A stretch of 39,511 nucleotides of DNA from Candidatus Merdivivens pullicola (GTDB taxonomy: Bacteria; Bacteroidota; Bacteroidia; Bacteroidales; UBA932). Within the stretch, counting starts at the first letter, position 1, and each line of letters starts with the position of its first letter. The notes under the pieces are model-generated. The model saw nothing but the letters and a program-made list of their open reading frames with translations, had not been told where the DNA came from and made no database searches. Shown piece after piece: positions 16,678-24,868 of the stretch. A program made the translations under genes and the position numbers. The stretch spans positions 1 to 39,511 of the forward strand of contig JADIMA010000067.1 in NCBI GenBank assembly GCA_017694945.1, in the 5' to 3' direction.

Positions 16678-18978
16678 TTTCATTCCTCCTTCTATATTTT
16701 CTTTTTCAACAATTACATCATTGTTTTCCCCTGATTCATTTCTCCACAGCCTCCTCAATCCGAGCCTAAGACTGTTTGCCACCACGCTCACGCTGCTGAA
16801 TGCCATAGCCGCCCCGGCTATCATCGGGTTGAGCAGAAAACCGTTCAAGGGATAAAGCGCGCCTGCGGCAACGGGCACTCCGATAAGATTATATATGAAT
16901 GCCCAGAAAAGATTTTCCCGTATTGTACGTACTGTCATGGAAGATATCCTGATTGCATCCGGGATTTTCCTCAGGTCGGACGAGACTATTGTCATTCCGG
17001 CCACATCCATCGCTATGTCGCTTCCTCCGCCCATGGCTATGCTCAAATCCGCCTGAGCAAGGGCGGCACTGTCGTTTATTCCGTCACCGACCATTGCCAC
17101 CACCTTGCCTGAAGCATGCAGTTCCTTCACATAGGCGCTCTTTTCATCAGGCATCACTCCGGCCTTGTATTTTGTTATGCCGCAAACGGATGCTATATAA
17201 GCGGCGCTTCCCTGGGAGTCTCCGGTAAGCATGTGTACTTCTATCCCCATCCTGCGCAATTTGGCTATGGCTTCAACCGACGTATCCTTAACCTTGTCCG
17301 CAATGCCGAGCAAGGCCAGGACGCCGGACTTCCTGCACGCGAACCATATCACGCTTTTAGCCTGCGAAGCAAGCATGGACGACCGTTCGTCCAGCATGTC
17401 AGGCACCGTCATTCCGGCTTCTTCCATCATAGTCCTGCTGCCTACAAAGTACTCATCTCCCGAACATACGCCACGGACGCCCCTGCCGGGCACGGCCTCA
17501 AAGCCCTCCACTTCCGCAACGGATGCTTCAAAATACGATGCGACAGCCTCGGCCAGAGGATGTTCCGACAGGGATTCCAGGGACTTGAGAACCGTCACGT
17601 ACCGTTCGCGGTCTCCCTGCCCGGCTACTTCCTCATTCCAGAAAACATCCGTCACTTCAGGATGCCCCTCGGTAATCGTACCGGTCTTGTCAAGCACCAC
17701 TGCATCCACCTTTTTGGCCATCTCTATGCTGCCGGCGTCCTTTACAAGTATGCCGTTGCGCGCCGCCTTGCCGACGCCTACCATTATGGCCGTCGGGGTC
17801 GCAAGACCGAGTGCGCACGGACAGGCGATTACCAGTACTGTCACGAATGCAAGCAGTGCATGGGTAACACCATCCTGAGTATCTGCGACAATCCATATTG
17901 CGGCCGAAAGAATGGCGATGCCGATGATTACCGGAACAAAAACAGAGGCTATCCTGTCAACGAGTTTCTGCACCGGGGCCTTGCTTCCCTGGGCTTCCCG
18001 TACAAGAGCGATGATGCGCGCCAGCAAAGTGGTTTCGCCTATTTTTTCCGCTACGAAATTCAATGAACCGTGCCTGTTGACGCTTCCTGCATAGACTTTT
18101 TCACCCGGGAATTTGTGAGAAGGAAGCGGCTCGCCGTTAAGCATGCTTTCGTCCACATACGAATCTCCCTTGACAACCGTTCCGTCAACAGCCACTCGCT
18201 CTCCGGGCTTCACGACGACCACGTCCCCAATGTTTACACGCTCCAGCGGCACATTGACGACAGACGAGCCGTCCACAAGAATGCTTACTTCATCAGGCTG
18301 AAGGCCCATGAGTTCCCTTATCGCGGACGAGGCTTTGCCTTTCGCCCTCTCTTCCAGCCATCGCCCGAGAAGTATGAAAGAGACGACCATGCTCGACGCC
18401 TCGAAATAAAGATGCGGTTCGACTCCTTTTTCTATCCAGAATTCCGGAAAGAACAGATTGAAAACGCTGAAAACATACGCTACAGCCGTACTCGTCGCGA
18501 CAAGCGTATCCATGTTCGACGAAAAATGCCTCAGCAGCCTTAAGGCGCTTGCATATATTCCCCGCGCCGGCCATGCGAGAACCGCGGTCGTCAGCGCAAG
18601 CATTATGTATCCGGCATAAGGCATGTCGGGAAAAAACATCGAAATGACAGAAACAGGAATTGAAAACGCCATTGAAAACACGAGTTTCCGCTTGAGGGAG
18701 CGCATCTTTGAAGCATGCTCCCTTTCAAGGCTGTCCTCTTTCATGTTTTCTTTTTCGATTATCAGATCATACCCGGCAGCGACTACGGACTGCTTCAAGG
18801 ACAGCGGGCTGCAAACTTCAGGGTCGTATTCCACCGTAGCGGTATTCGACGCCAGATTCACAAAAGTATTTTTCACACCTTCGCATCTGCTCAAAGCCTT
18901 GTCAACCCTCGCGGCACAGGCCGCACAGGTCATATCCGTTACCGGAAAATTTTCCTTGACTGATTTCCCCATCTTCAA
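16468..18978 (-). CDS. copA: Copper-translocating P1B-type ATPase with N- and C-terminal HMA domains
   Basis: Exports Cu(I) across the inner membrane. An N-terminal heavy-metal domain (MTCAAC, Cys18/Cys21) precedes eight membrane segments. P1B marks are CPC at 386-388 in the sixth helix, the phosphorylation motif DKTGT (Asp430), SEHP (471-474) and GDGIND (631-636); the last helices have YN and MAFSSVSV, typical of Cu(I) pumps. A second HMA domain lies at the extreme C-terminus (about 768-836, GMMCMNC, Cys779/Cys782) after a charged linker, an uncommon place. The two residues before this domain lie behind a purine-rich GGAGGA, so a free chaperone may also be made. No copper regulator is adjacent. 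Confidence 0.93.
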   Translation of the reverse strand: MKMGKSVKENFPVTDMTCAACAARVDKALSRCEGVKNTFVNLASNTATVEYDPEVCSPLSLKQSVVAAGYDLIIEKENMKEDSLEREHASKMRSLKRKLVFSMAFSIPVSVISMFFPDMPYAGYIMLALTTAVLAWPARGIYASALRLLRHFSSNMDTLVATSTAVAYVFSVFNLFFPEFWIEKGVEPHLYFEASSMVVSFILLGRWLEERAKGKASSAIRELMGLQPDEVSILVDGSSVVNVPLERVNIGDVVVVKPGERVAVDGTVVKGDSYVDESMLNGEPLPSHKFPGEKVYAGSVNRHGSLNFVAEKIGETTLLARIIALVREAQGSKAPVQKLVDRIASVFVPVIIGIAILSAAIWIVADTQDGVTHALLAFVTVLVIACPCALGLATPTAIMVGVGKAARNGILVKDAGSIEMAKKVDAVVLDKTGTITEGHPEVTDVFWNEEVAGQGDRERYVTVLKSLESLSEHPLAEAVASYFEASVAEVEGFEAVPGRGVRGVCSGDEYFVGSRTMMEEAGMTVPDMLDERSSMLASQAKSVIWFACRKSGVLALLGIADKVKDTSVEAIAKLRRMGIEVHMLTGDSQGSAAYIASVCGITKYKAGVMPDEKSAYVKELHASGKVVAMVGDGINDSAALAQADLSIAMGGGSDIAMDVAGMTIVSSDLRKIPDAIRISSMTVRTIRENLFWAFIYNLIGVPVAAGALYPLNGFLLNPMIAGAAMAFSSVSVVANSLRLGLRRLWRNESGENNDVIVEKENIEGGMKMKKEYEISGMMCMNCRRHVENALNSIPGVHAAVTLEPPVAVIEFDSAEVPVSELQKRLSEEGDYFIKTK

Positions 18979-19100
18979 CTAATGTTTGTCAACCGATGCA
19001 AAATTACTCACTAAAATTTGCAATCATACTGCAAAACGGGATTTTCACACAACAAAATGATTCGATTATCGTATAAAATGATTAAAAATCCGCATAAAAA

Positions 19101-19131
19101 TTTGGATTGTCGGCCAAAACGCCTATCTTTG
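19101..19131 (+). promoter_or_regulatory. Consensus promoter of tRNA-Glu
   Basis: TTTG (19101-19104), a 19-nt spacer and TATCTTTG (19124-19131) match the Bacteroidota consensus exactly. The tRNA begins 26 bp downstream. Confidence 0.8.
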
Positions 19132-19157
19132 CAGTCCCAAAACCTAAGGGAACATTT

Positions 19158-19232
19158 GGTGGATTCGTATAACGGTTAGTACTCAAGATTCTCAATCTTG
19201 CAATAGGGGTTCGATTCCCCTATCCACTACCA
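19158..19232 (+). tRNA. tRNA-Glu (anticodon CTC)
   Basis: 75 nt with a complete cloverleaf: acceptor GGTGGAT/ATCCACT (first pair G-U), D stem GTAT/GTAC, anticodon stem CAAGA/TCTTG with loop TTCTCAA (CTC at 19191-19193), a 4-nt variable loop, T stem AGGGG/CCCCT with loop TTCGATT. CCA is encoded. It stands alone behind its own promoter. Confidence 0.93.
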
Positions 19233-19259
19233 AAAAGGGCAGCCCGTCGAAGGCTGTCC
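19232..19259 (-). terminator. Terminator between helicase gene and tRNA-Glu
   Basis: GGGCAGCC (19237-19244) pairs with GGCTGTCC (19252-19259) with one G-U over a 7-nt loop. Five A at 19232-19236 make a U-run on the minus strand, so it chiefly ends the helicase transcript. It may also end the tRNA transcript. Confidence 0.7.
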
Positions 19260-19260
19260 T

Positions 19261-21171
19261 TCATGTTTCCGGATGCGGCACTACCACGCCTCCGTATTTT
19301 TCAATATAACCATACAGCATTTTGTAAAACGGATGAGAACACATCGTGCGGCTGTCTCCTATTATCACCAGTTTGTACCGGGCACGTGTCATCGCTACGT
19401 TCATCCGCCTCAATTCGTGCAGGAAGCCGATCTTTCCCTTCGGGTTTGAACGCACAAGGCTTATGATGATGACATCTCTCTCCTGCCCCTGGAACCCATC
19501 GACTGTATTGATGGAAACCGAACGGCGTATGTTTTTCAGAAAACGGCTGCGTGAAGCAAGTTTTCTCAGACATGCCACCTGTGCCTTGTAAGGGGATATC
19601 AGCCCGAAATCCACATGTTCAGAACGGATTCTGTCCGCTCCTAAAGGGACAGCATAGTTTTTCAGAACCGAAATTGCAAAACCGGCCTCTCCATTATTGA
19701 CACGGCCCGTACCGTCAGATGTCACCTGTTCGGCAAAGCCGCACTCGCAAGTATCTATCCAAAGCATCGGCAATCCGAATGAAGAAGTATCCCTGGCGGC
19801 AATCCGGGGAGCCGCCGCAAGCCTGCCGTCATAAAAGAAAAACGAACTGAAACGCATTATTGTCTCATTCATGCGGTACTGTACGGTAAGCAGGCTTACG
19901 CACTCGGGCTTGTTTTCAACGACATGTTCCATCAGCGTCCTGCCAAGGCCGGCATCGAGGGCTTCTGTGTTCTTGACCGTAGGAGGCAACTGGCAGTGAT
20001 CGCCGGCGAACACCACTCTGTCCGCCTTATTGATGGCAATCCAGGAAGCGGCTTCAAGAGCCTGGGCCGCCTCATCGATGAACAGGGTGCTGTAACGCCT
20101 GTTGAACAACAACCCGGACGCCGCACCCGCAAGCGTGCATGCGACGACACGGGCAGAGTCGAACACATTGTCGGAAATCACATGTTCAAGTTCATCCGCC
20201 TTGTTGCGCAATTCCCTTATCCGTGCGGACAGTTCCCTGCGGTTTCCTTTTCCGGATTTCAAGGCTGCCGAGCATTCTCTAATGGCACGGCGCACATTCC
20301 AGAGCAACGGATAATCCGGATGTTCTTCAAAACGCCTTTCGAAAGTACTGCCCATTACTTTGTCATCGATTCTTGCAGGATTGCCCAAACGGAGTACGGG
20401 CACTCCGCGCTCAATGAGTTTCAGGCACATCCAGTCAACGGCGGCGTTGCTCTGGGCGCAAACCATGACCTGGTTTTCTCTGAAAAGTGTTTCAAATACG
20501 GCTTCGACAAGAGTCGTGGTTTTTCCAGTACCGGGAGGCCCGTGGACTACAGCGACATCTTTACTGCACAAGATTGAATTGACGGCGTCTTCCTGAGATT
20601 TGTTCAACCATGAAAACGACTGGCGGGCAGACGGACACCTTTTTTCTGCAGGCATGTCCCCGAGCAATATCTCCCTCAATTGCGCAAGCCTGTCGCCTTT
20701 TGCAGACATGACCCGATCCAATGCAGCGAACATCAGCCGGTAAGTAGTCTCGTCAAAAGCGAGTTGGACACCGACGGCCTTTTCGGAGCGCAAACGGGAA
20801 ACCGCAAGTTCTCCGGGAACGGCGACCGACATCGTATCCCCGTCCACCATATTTACCGTACATGCATAATTGAAAAAGACCACCTTGCCGTCCCCGTCAA
20901 TAAAAAAGAACTTTACCGGACATCCATACTCGAACCGGCATTCATCCTCTCCCTCGCCATCATTATGCGCCGGCCGCGATACGACAAGCACATACTGGTT
21001 CAAAGAGTTGTAATAACTGCGTCCGAGTTCCAACGGATACCAGCAAAGTCCTCTTGACAGACGGACGGAAAGGGGCATCTTCCCCATTTCCGCCTCATTT
21101 TCCGCCAAATCATAACGGTATTCCTTCATCAGAAGGTCTTTGTGCCTCTGCAAATGCGCAATTGAAATCAT
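19261..21171 (-). CDS. SF1 DNA/RNA helicase, UPF1/IGHMBP2-like
   Basis: A 636-residue superfamily 1B helicase. Motifs in order: Walker A GPPGTGKTT (211-219), motif Ia QSNAAVDWM, Walker B FIDEAAQALE, motif III GDHCQLPPTV, motif IV QYRMNE, motif V NTVDGFQGQERDVIIISLVRS, motif VI NVAMTRARYKLVIIGD. A beta-rich N-terminal domain precedes the core, as in IGHMBP2-type helicases (Pfam AAA_11/AAA_12). Cytoplasmic; cellular role in bacteria is poorly defined. Its ATG overlaps the ClpB stop (ATGA), so translation is probably coupled to that gene. Ends in front of a terminator. Confidence 0.88.
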   Translation of the reverse strand: MISIAHLQRHKDLLMKEYRYDLAENEAEMGKMPLSVRLSRGLCWYPLELGRSYYNSLNQYVLVVSRPAHNDGEGEDECRFEYGCPVKFFFIDGDGKVVFFNYACTVNMVDGDTMSVAVPGELAVSRLRSEKAVGVQLAFDETTYRLMFAALDRVMSAKGDRLAQLREILLGDMPAEKRCPSARQSFSWLNKSQEDAVNSILCSKDVAVVHGPPGTGKTTTLVEAVFETLFRENQVMVCAQSNAAVDWMCLKLIERGVPVLRLGNPARIDDKVMGSTFERRFEEHPDYPLLWNVRRAIRECSAALKSGKGNRRELSARIRELRNKADELEHVISDNVFDSARVVACTLAGAASGLLFNRRYSTLFIDEAAQALEAASWIAINKADRVVFAGDHCQLPPTVKNTEALDAGLGRTLMEHVVENKPECVSLLTVQYRMNETIMRFSSFFFYDGRLAAAPRIAARDTSSFGLPMLWIDTCECGFAEQVTSDGTGRVNNGEAGFAISVLKNYAVPLGADRIRSEHVDFGLISPYKAQVACLRKLASRSRFLKNIRRSVSINTVDGFQGQERDVIIISLVRSNPKGKIGFLHELRRMNVAMTRARYKLVIIGDSRTMCSHPFYKMLYGYIEKYGGVVVPHPET

Positions 21172-23327
21172 TTCTTGTTTGAAAGCACAATCTGACCGTC
21201 CTTTACATCAACCATTACAGTCATTTCCTTGGTTATCTTGCCTTCAAGAATATCTTTGGCAAGCTGATTGACAAGTTCCCTTTGGAACAGCCTTTTTATA
21301 GGACGGGCCCCGTATGCAGGATCATATCCTTTGGAACTCATGTAATCTGCGAACCGTTCGGTAAAATCTATGCTTACCCCGCTGTGTTCAAGACGGGCGG
21401 CAAGTTCCTTCATCTGGATGCCGAGAATCGATTTTATGTCTTCCCTTGACAACGGACGGAACATTATGATTTCATCGATACGGTTAAGGAATTCCGGCCT
21501 TACTGTCTGCTTCAGCACGTCCAGTACTTTGGACTTGCATTCGGCAAGCATGGATTCACGCCCTGCAGCATCTGAAGGGAGGCGGCCTATGTAGTCCTGC
21601 ACTATCTCGGCACCGACATTCGAAGTCATAATCAGAATAGTATTCTTGAAATCGACTGTACGGCCTTTGTTGTCGGTCAGACGGCCATCGTCCAGGACTT
21701 GCAACAATATGTTGAACACATCCGGATGAGCCTTTTCTATTTCATCGAGCAGGATTACCGAATAGGGCTTGCGCCTTACCGCCTCGGTCAACTGGCCGCC
21801 TTCGTCATATCCGACATATCCCGGAGGCGCTCCCACAAGACGGCTCACTGAATGCCGCTCCTGGTATTCGGACATATCGATTCGCGTAATCAAGTTCTCA
21901 TCGTTGAACAGGAATTCGGCAAGCGCTTTCGCCAGTTCGGTCTTGCCGACACCGGTCGTACCCATGAAGAGGAAAGAACCTATCGGCCTCTTCTCATTCT
22001 GCAATCCTGCACGGCTTCTCCTCACTGCATCCGAAACGGCTTTGATTGCCTCATCCTGCCCTACAACCCTCTTATGAAGTTCGTCTTCCATGCGGAGAAG
22101 TTTTTCCTTTTCGCTTTCAAGCATCCTTTTGACAGGTATCCCCGTCCACTTGGCCACGACTTCGGCTATATCTTCAGGAGTAACCGACTCATTGATAAGA
22201 GGATGCTCGTCAGCGGCGATTTCAGCGCTTATTTCGTCTATGCGCCTCTGGGTTTCAGCCATCTTGCCGTAACGTATTTCTGCGACCTTCCCGTAATCAC
22301 CGCTCCTTTCCGCCGCTGCGGCAGAAATCTTGAAGTTTTCCATGTCCTGGCGTTTCTGCTGAAGTTCGGACAATCGGGATTTTTCTTTCTCCCATTGTTT
22401 CATCAGGACATCCCTTTCGGCAGAAGCAGCCTTGATTGCATCCTTTATCTGTTCTACTTTCAATGAAGAACCGTCGCGTTTTACGGCTTCGCGTTCTATT
22501 TCCAACTGACGTATCTTCCTGTTGAGTTCGTCGATGGATTCAGGCACCGAATTCATCTCAAGCCTCAATTTGGAAGCCGCCTCATCCACAAGGTCGATGG
22601 CTTTGTCCGGCAGGAACCTGTTGGTGATGTACCTGTGCGACAACTCGACTGCCGCTATTATGGCGTCATCGTCAATATGGACTTTATGGTGGTTTTCATA
22701 CCTCTCTTTCAGACCTCTCAGTATTGAAACGGACTCAGCCGGCGTAGGCTCGTCAACCATTACCATCTGGAAACGCCTTTCAAGAGCCTTGTCTGTTTCA
22801 AAATATTTCTGATATTCGTCCAGAGTGGTGGAGCCTATGGCCCTGAGTTCGCCTCTCGCCAGTGCAGGTTTCAGGATATTTGCGGCATCCATCGCACCGG
22901 AAGAACGCCCGGCACCCACCAGAGTGTGGATTTCATCTATGAAAAGTATGATTTCCCCGTCGCTGTCGATTACGGCCTTTACTACGCCTTTGAGTCGTTC
23001 TTCGAATTCGCCCTGGTATTTCGCCCCGGCAATCAGAGCGCCCATATCAAGCGAATACAGCCTTTTTGTCTTAAGGTTTTCCGGAACATCCCCGTTTACA
23101 ATCCGCTCCGCAATGCCTTCGGAAATGGCGGTCTTTCCCACCCCTGGTTCACCGACAAGTATAGGATTGTTCTTTGTACGCCTGCTGAGGATCTGAAGCA
23201 CCCTGCGGATTTCTTCGTCACGGCCTATGACAGGATCCAACTTGCCCTGTGAGGCTTTTTCGTTCAGATTAACGGCGAATCTGTTCAGGATTTCCATATC
23301 TTCTTTATTCATGTTCATATCTTTCAA
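21168..23327 (-). CDS. clpB: ClpB-type disaggregase lacking the N domain
   Basis: AAA+ chaperone that threads proteins out of aggregates, working with DnaK. It has a first AAA module (Walker A GEPGVGKT 59-66, FIDEIHTLVGAG), the long coiled middle domain (about 260-390, rich in Glu, Lys and Arg) that separates ClpB from ClpA/ClpC, and a second AAA module (GTTGVGKT, LLDEIEKAHPDVFN, sensor TSNVGAE, GARPIKR). The usual ~145-residue Clp_N domain is missing: the protein begins at the segment that follows it in E. coli ClpB. The 110-bp upstream gap shows no remnant of the domain. Length is 719, close to the short internal-start form of other ClpBs. Overlaps the helicase gene. Confidence 0.9.
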   Translation of the reverse strand: MKDMNMNKEDMEILNRFAVNLNEKASQGKLDPVIGRDEEIRRVLQILSRRTKNNPILVGEPGVGKTAISEGIAERIVNGDVPENLKTKRLYSLDMGALIAGAKYQGEFEERLKGVVKAVIDSDGEIILFIDEIHTLVGAGRSSGAMDAANILKPALARGELRAIGSTTLDEYQKYFETDKALERRFQMVMVDEPTPAESVSILRGLKERYENHHKVHIDDDAIIAAVELSHRYITNRFLPDKAIDLVDEAASKLRLEMNSVPESIDELNRKIRQLEIEREAVKRDGSSLKVEQIKDAIKAASAERDVLMKQWEKEKSRLSELQQKRQDMENFKISAAAAERSGDYGKVAEIRYGKMAETQRRIDEISAEIAADEHPLINESVTPEDIAEVVAKWTGIPVKRMLESEKEKLLRMEDELHKRVVGQDEAIKAVSDAVRRSRAGLQNEKRPIGSFLFMGTTGVGKTELAKALAEFLFNDENLITRIDMSEYQERHSVSRLVGAPPGYVGYDEGGQLTEAVRRKPYSVILLDEIEKAHPDVFNILLQVLDDGRLTDNKGRTVDFKNTILIMTSNVGAEIVQDYIGRLPSDAAGRESMLAECKSKVLDVLKQTVRPEFLNRIDEIIMFRPLSREDIKSILGIQMKELAARLEHSGVSIDFTERFADYMSSKGYDPAYGARPIKRLFQRELVNQLAKDILEGKITKEMTVMVDVKDGQIVLSNKK

Positions 23328-23437
23328 TCTCCTTTTTTCATTTTACATTCGCGCCTTTTCAGCGCAAACTTTATTCCGAAATAGGAAAATTGACATATTG
23401 GCATGAACAAAGCGGAAATTACAGCAGTTTACTGACT

Positions 23438-24166
23438 TTATTGCAGTTTCGCACGCTGTACCCCGGCCACTATGCCGGAATTGTCAGGCTCGGAAGAATC
23501 AAGCGCCAATTCAATGATTTGTTTCTGGCCGTAATAATTATTATAGCCTATGTAAATCCTGTCATCAGAATTCACATCGATGTCCAGCGGAAATGAAGCA
23601 TAGTCTTCAAACCAATAACTCCATCCGTCATTGAAATCATTATGCCTGAACTCGAAATAAGGGCCTGCCGACACCGGAATGTTTTCGTTTCCGTCCGGAT
23701 ATGACACCATATTTATAAAATGCGATCTGAGTCCCGAACCGTAATAACCGAACTTCACATTAAGGTATCCTCCGGCTATCCATGCATTGATGACATCTAT
23801 TCGATCATTTCCGATGCTGTCCTCGGCGGCTTCGCTCATCGTGAAAACATCTTTCGTAAGCACCTTGTATATATCTATAGGCTTTCCGGGATGCCTGCCG
23901 TCATCTGCAAAATAATATGTAACGATTACCCTCTGTCCGTCTTTTTCAGCACCTATACGGTACAGTTCGTTGTCCATGTTCTTGAAAGAGTATTCCCCGC
24001 TCTGGTCAAGGACTATGGTATAATTTCCGTCATTCACACGCACTGTTCCGAGTTCGTTCGCGCCTACGGGATCCTTTCCGGCGATGTAAGCATCACATGA
24101 ACAGAGCACCGACATCTGTACAACTGTAAAAACAGTTAAAATCAATAATTTTTTTAAAATTTTCAT
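23438..24166 (-). CDS. NigD-like lipoprotein
   Basis: A 242-residue lipoprotein (SVLCSC, lipidation Cys24 from the 24166 start). I prefer this MKILKK start over an ATG 12 nt upstream because it gives a standard signal peptide. The arrangement of an N-terminal strand-rich domain (GTVRVNDGNYTIVLDQ, RVIVTYYFAD) and a C-terminal domain (GYLNVKFGYYG, YFEFRHND) matches NigD-like proteins of Bacteroidales. These are envelope lipoproteins of uncertain function. It is divergent from an ECF sigma factor with a dual-membrane anti-sigma-like partner, and may be a target of that sigma factor. The shared 111-bp spacer holds a dyad. Confidence 0.75.
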   Translation of the reverse strand: MKILKKLLILTVFTVVQMSVLCSCDAYIAGKDPVGANELGTVRVNDGNYTIVLDQSGEYSFKNMDNELYRIGAEKDGQRVIVTYYFADDGRHPGKPIDIYKVLTKDVFTMSEAAEDSIGNDRIDVINAWIAGGYLNVKFGYYGSGLRSHFINMVSYPDGNENIPVSAGPYFEFRHNDFNDGWSYWFEDYASFPLDIDVNSDDRIYIGYNNYYGQKQIIELALDSSEPDNSGIVAGVQRAKLQ

Positions 24167-24211
24167 ATCATTTACCAATTATTCCAAGTAATAAACGCAA
24201 AAAAATACAAT

Positions 24212-24245
24212 TTACTGCAAACAATTCACCACTTTTGTGCAGTAA
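24212..24245. promoter_or_regulatory. 8-bp perfect dyad between nigD-like and sigma genes
   Basis: TTACTGCA (24212-24219) and TGCAGTAA (24238-24245) are perfect inverted copies separated by 18 nt, in the divergent intergenic region 24167-24277. An operator or promoter pair is possible. No consensus -7 box was found for either gene here, which would fit control by an alternative sigma factor. Confidence 0.4.
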
Positions 24246-24277
24246 TCATGCACCGGCAGCGTTATTAATATGTGAAT

Positions 24278-24868
24278 ATGGACAGATATGGATCCATCGC
24301 TGAAAACGAACTCGCAGAAATGTGCGGAAAAGGTCTGCAGGCAGCCCAGGATGAGTTGTATCGCAGATACGCTCCCGGCATGTTCGCAATATGCAGGAGA
24401 TACTGCGGAAACACCGAAGATGCGGAAGATCTTCTCCACGACGGATTCATAAAGATATTCAGGACTATCAGACGTTTCAGATACCAGGGGGCCGGCTCGC
24501 TCAAAGGATGGATGGGACGCATATTTGTAAATGAAGCGGTGAGCAGGCTCCGGCAGAAGGCCAGAAAGGACATAAAAGCAGTAAGGGCTGACAATCAGGA
24601 TATTCCATCAGATGACAGCGGCGATGACATTCCGATACTTGAAGCCATACCGCCCGAAACGCTCATGGAAATGATTTCCGGCCTTCCCGATGGTTGCAGA
24701 AGCGTGCTGAATCTTTATGTTTTTGAGCAAAAAAGCCATAAGGAAATAGCGAAGATATTGGGAATCAAAGAAAACAGTTCTACATCCCAATTGCATAGAG
24801 CCAAAAGGATTTTGAAAACGAAACTAGACGCATTATGGATACGGCAGACAGATTTTCCGAAGCATTGA
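24278..24868 (+). CDS. ECF-type RNA polymerase sigma factor
   Basis: A 196-residue sigma-70 family factor of the extracytoplasmic function type. Region 2 spans about 30-95 (YCGNTEDAEDLLHDGFIKIFRTIRRF, then GWMGRIFVNEAVSRLRQ) and region 4 about 125-185 (ISGLPDGCRSVLNLYVFEQKSH, a helix-turn-helix with EIAKILGIKENSSTSQL). I use the ATG at 24278; a GTG two codons earlier is possible. The next gene starts 34 bp inside this one, an arrangement typical of a sigma factor with its anti-sigma. Known for dual-membrane anti-sigma systems: such factors control envelope or vesicle genes. The regulon here is not known. Confidence 0.9.
   Translation: MDRYGSIAENELAEMCGKGLQAAQDELYRRYAPGMFAICRRYCGNTEDAEDLLHDGFIKIFRTIRRFRYQGAGSLKGWMGRIFVNEAVSRLRQKARKDIKAVRADNQDIPSDDSGDDIPILEAIPPETLMEMISGLPDGCRSVLNLYVFEQKSHKEIAKILGIKENSSTSQLHRAKRILKTKLDALWIRQTDFPKH

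Noticed and set aside
17116-18066. Long open frame opposite copA
   Set aside because: It is a shadow of a well-supported P-type ATPase; composition is Arg/His/Tyr-rich as expected from an antisense frame.
23421-23447. Short GCAGTTT direct repeats near the nigD-like stop
   Set aside because: Seven-base copies, one inside the coding end; likely chance.
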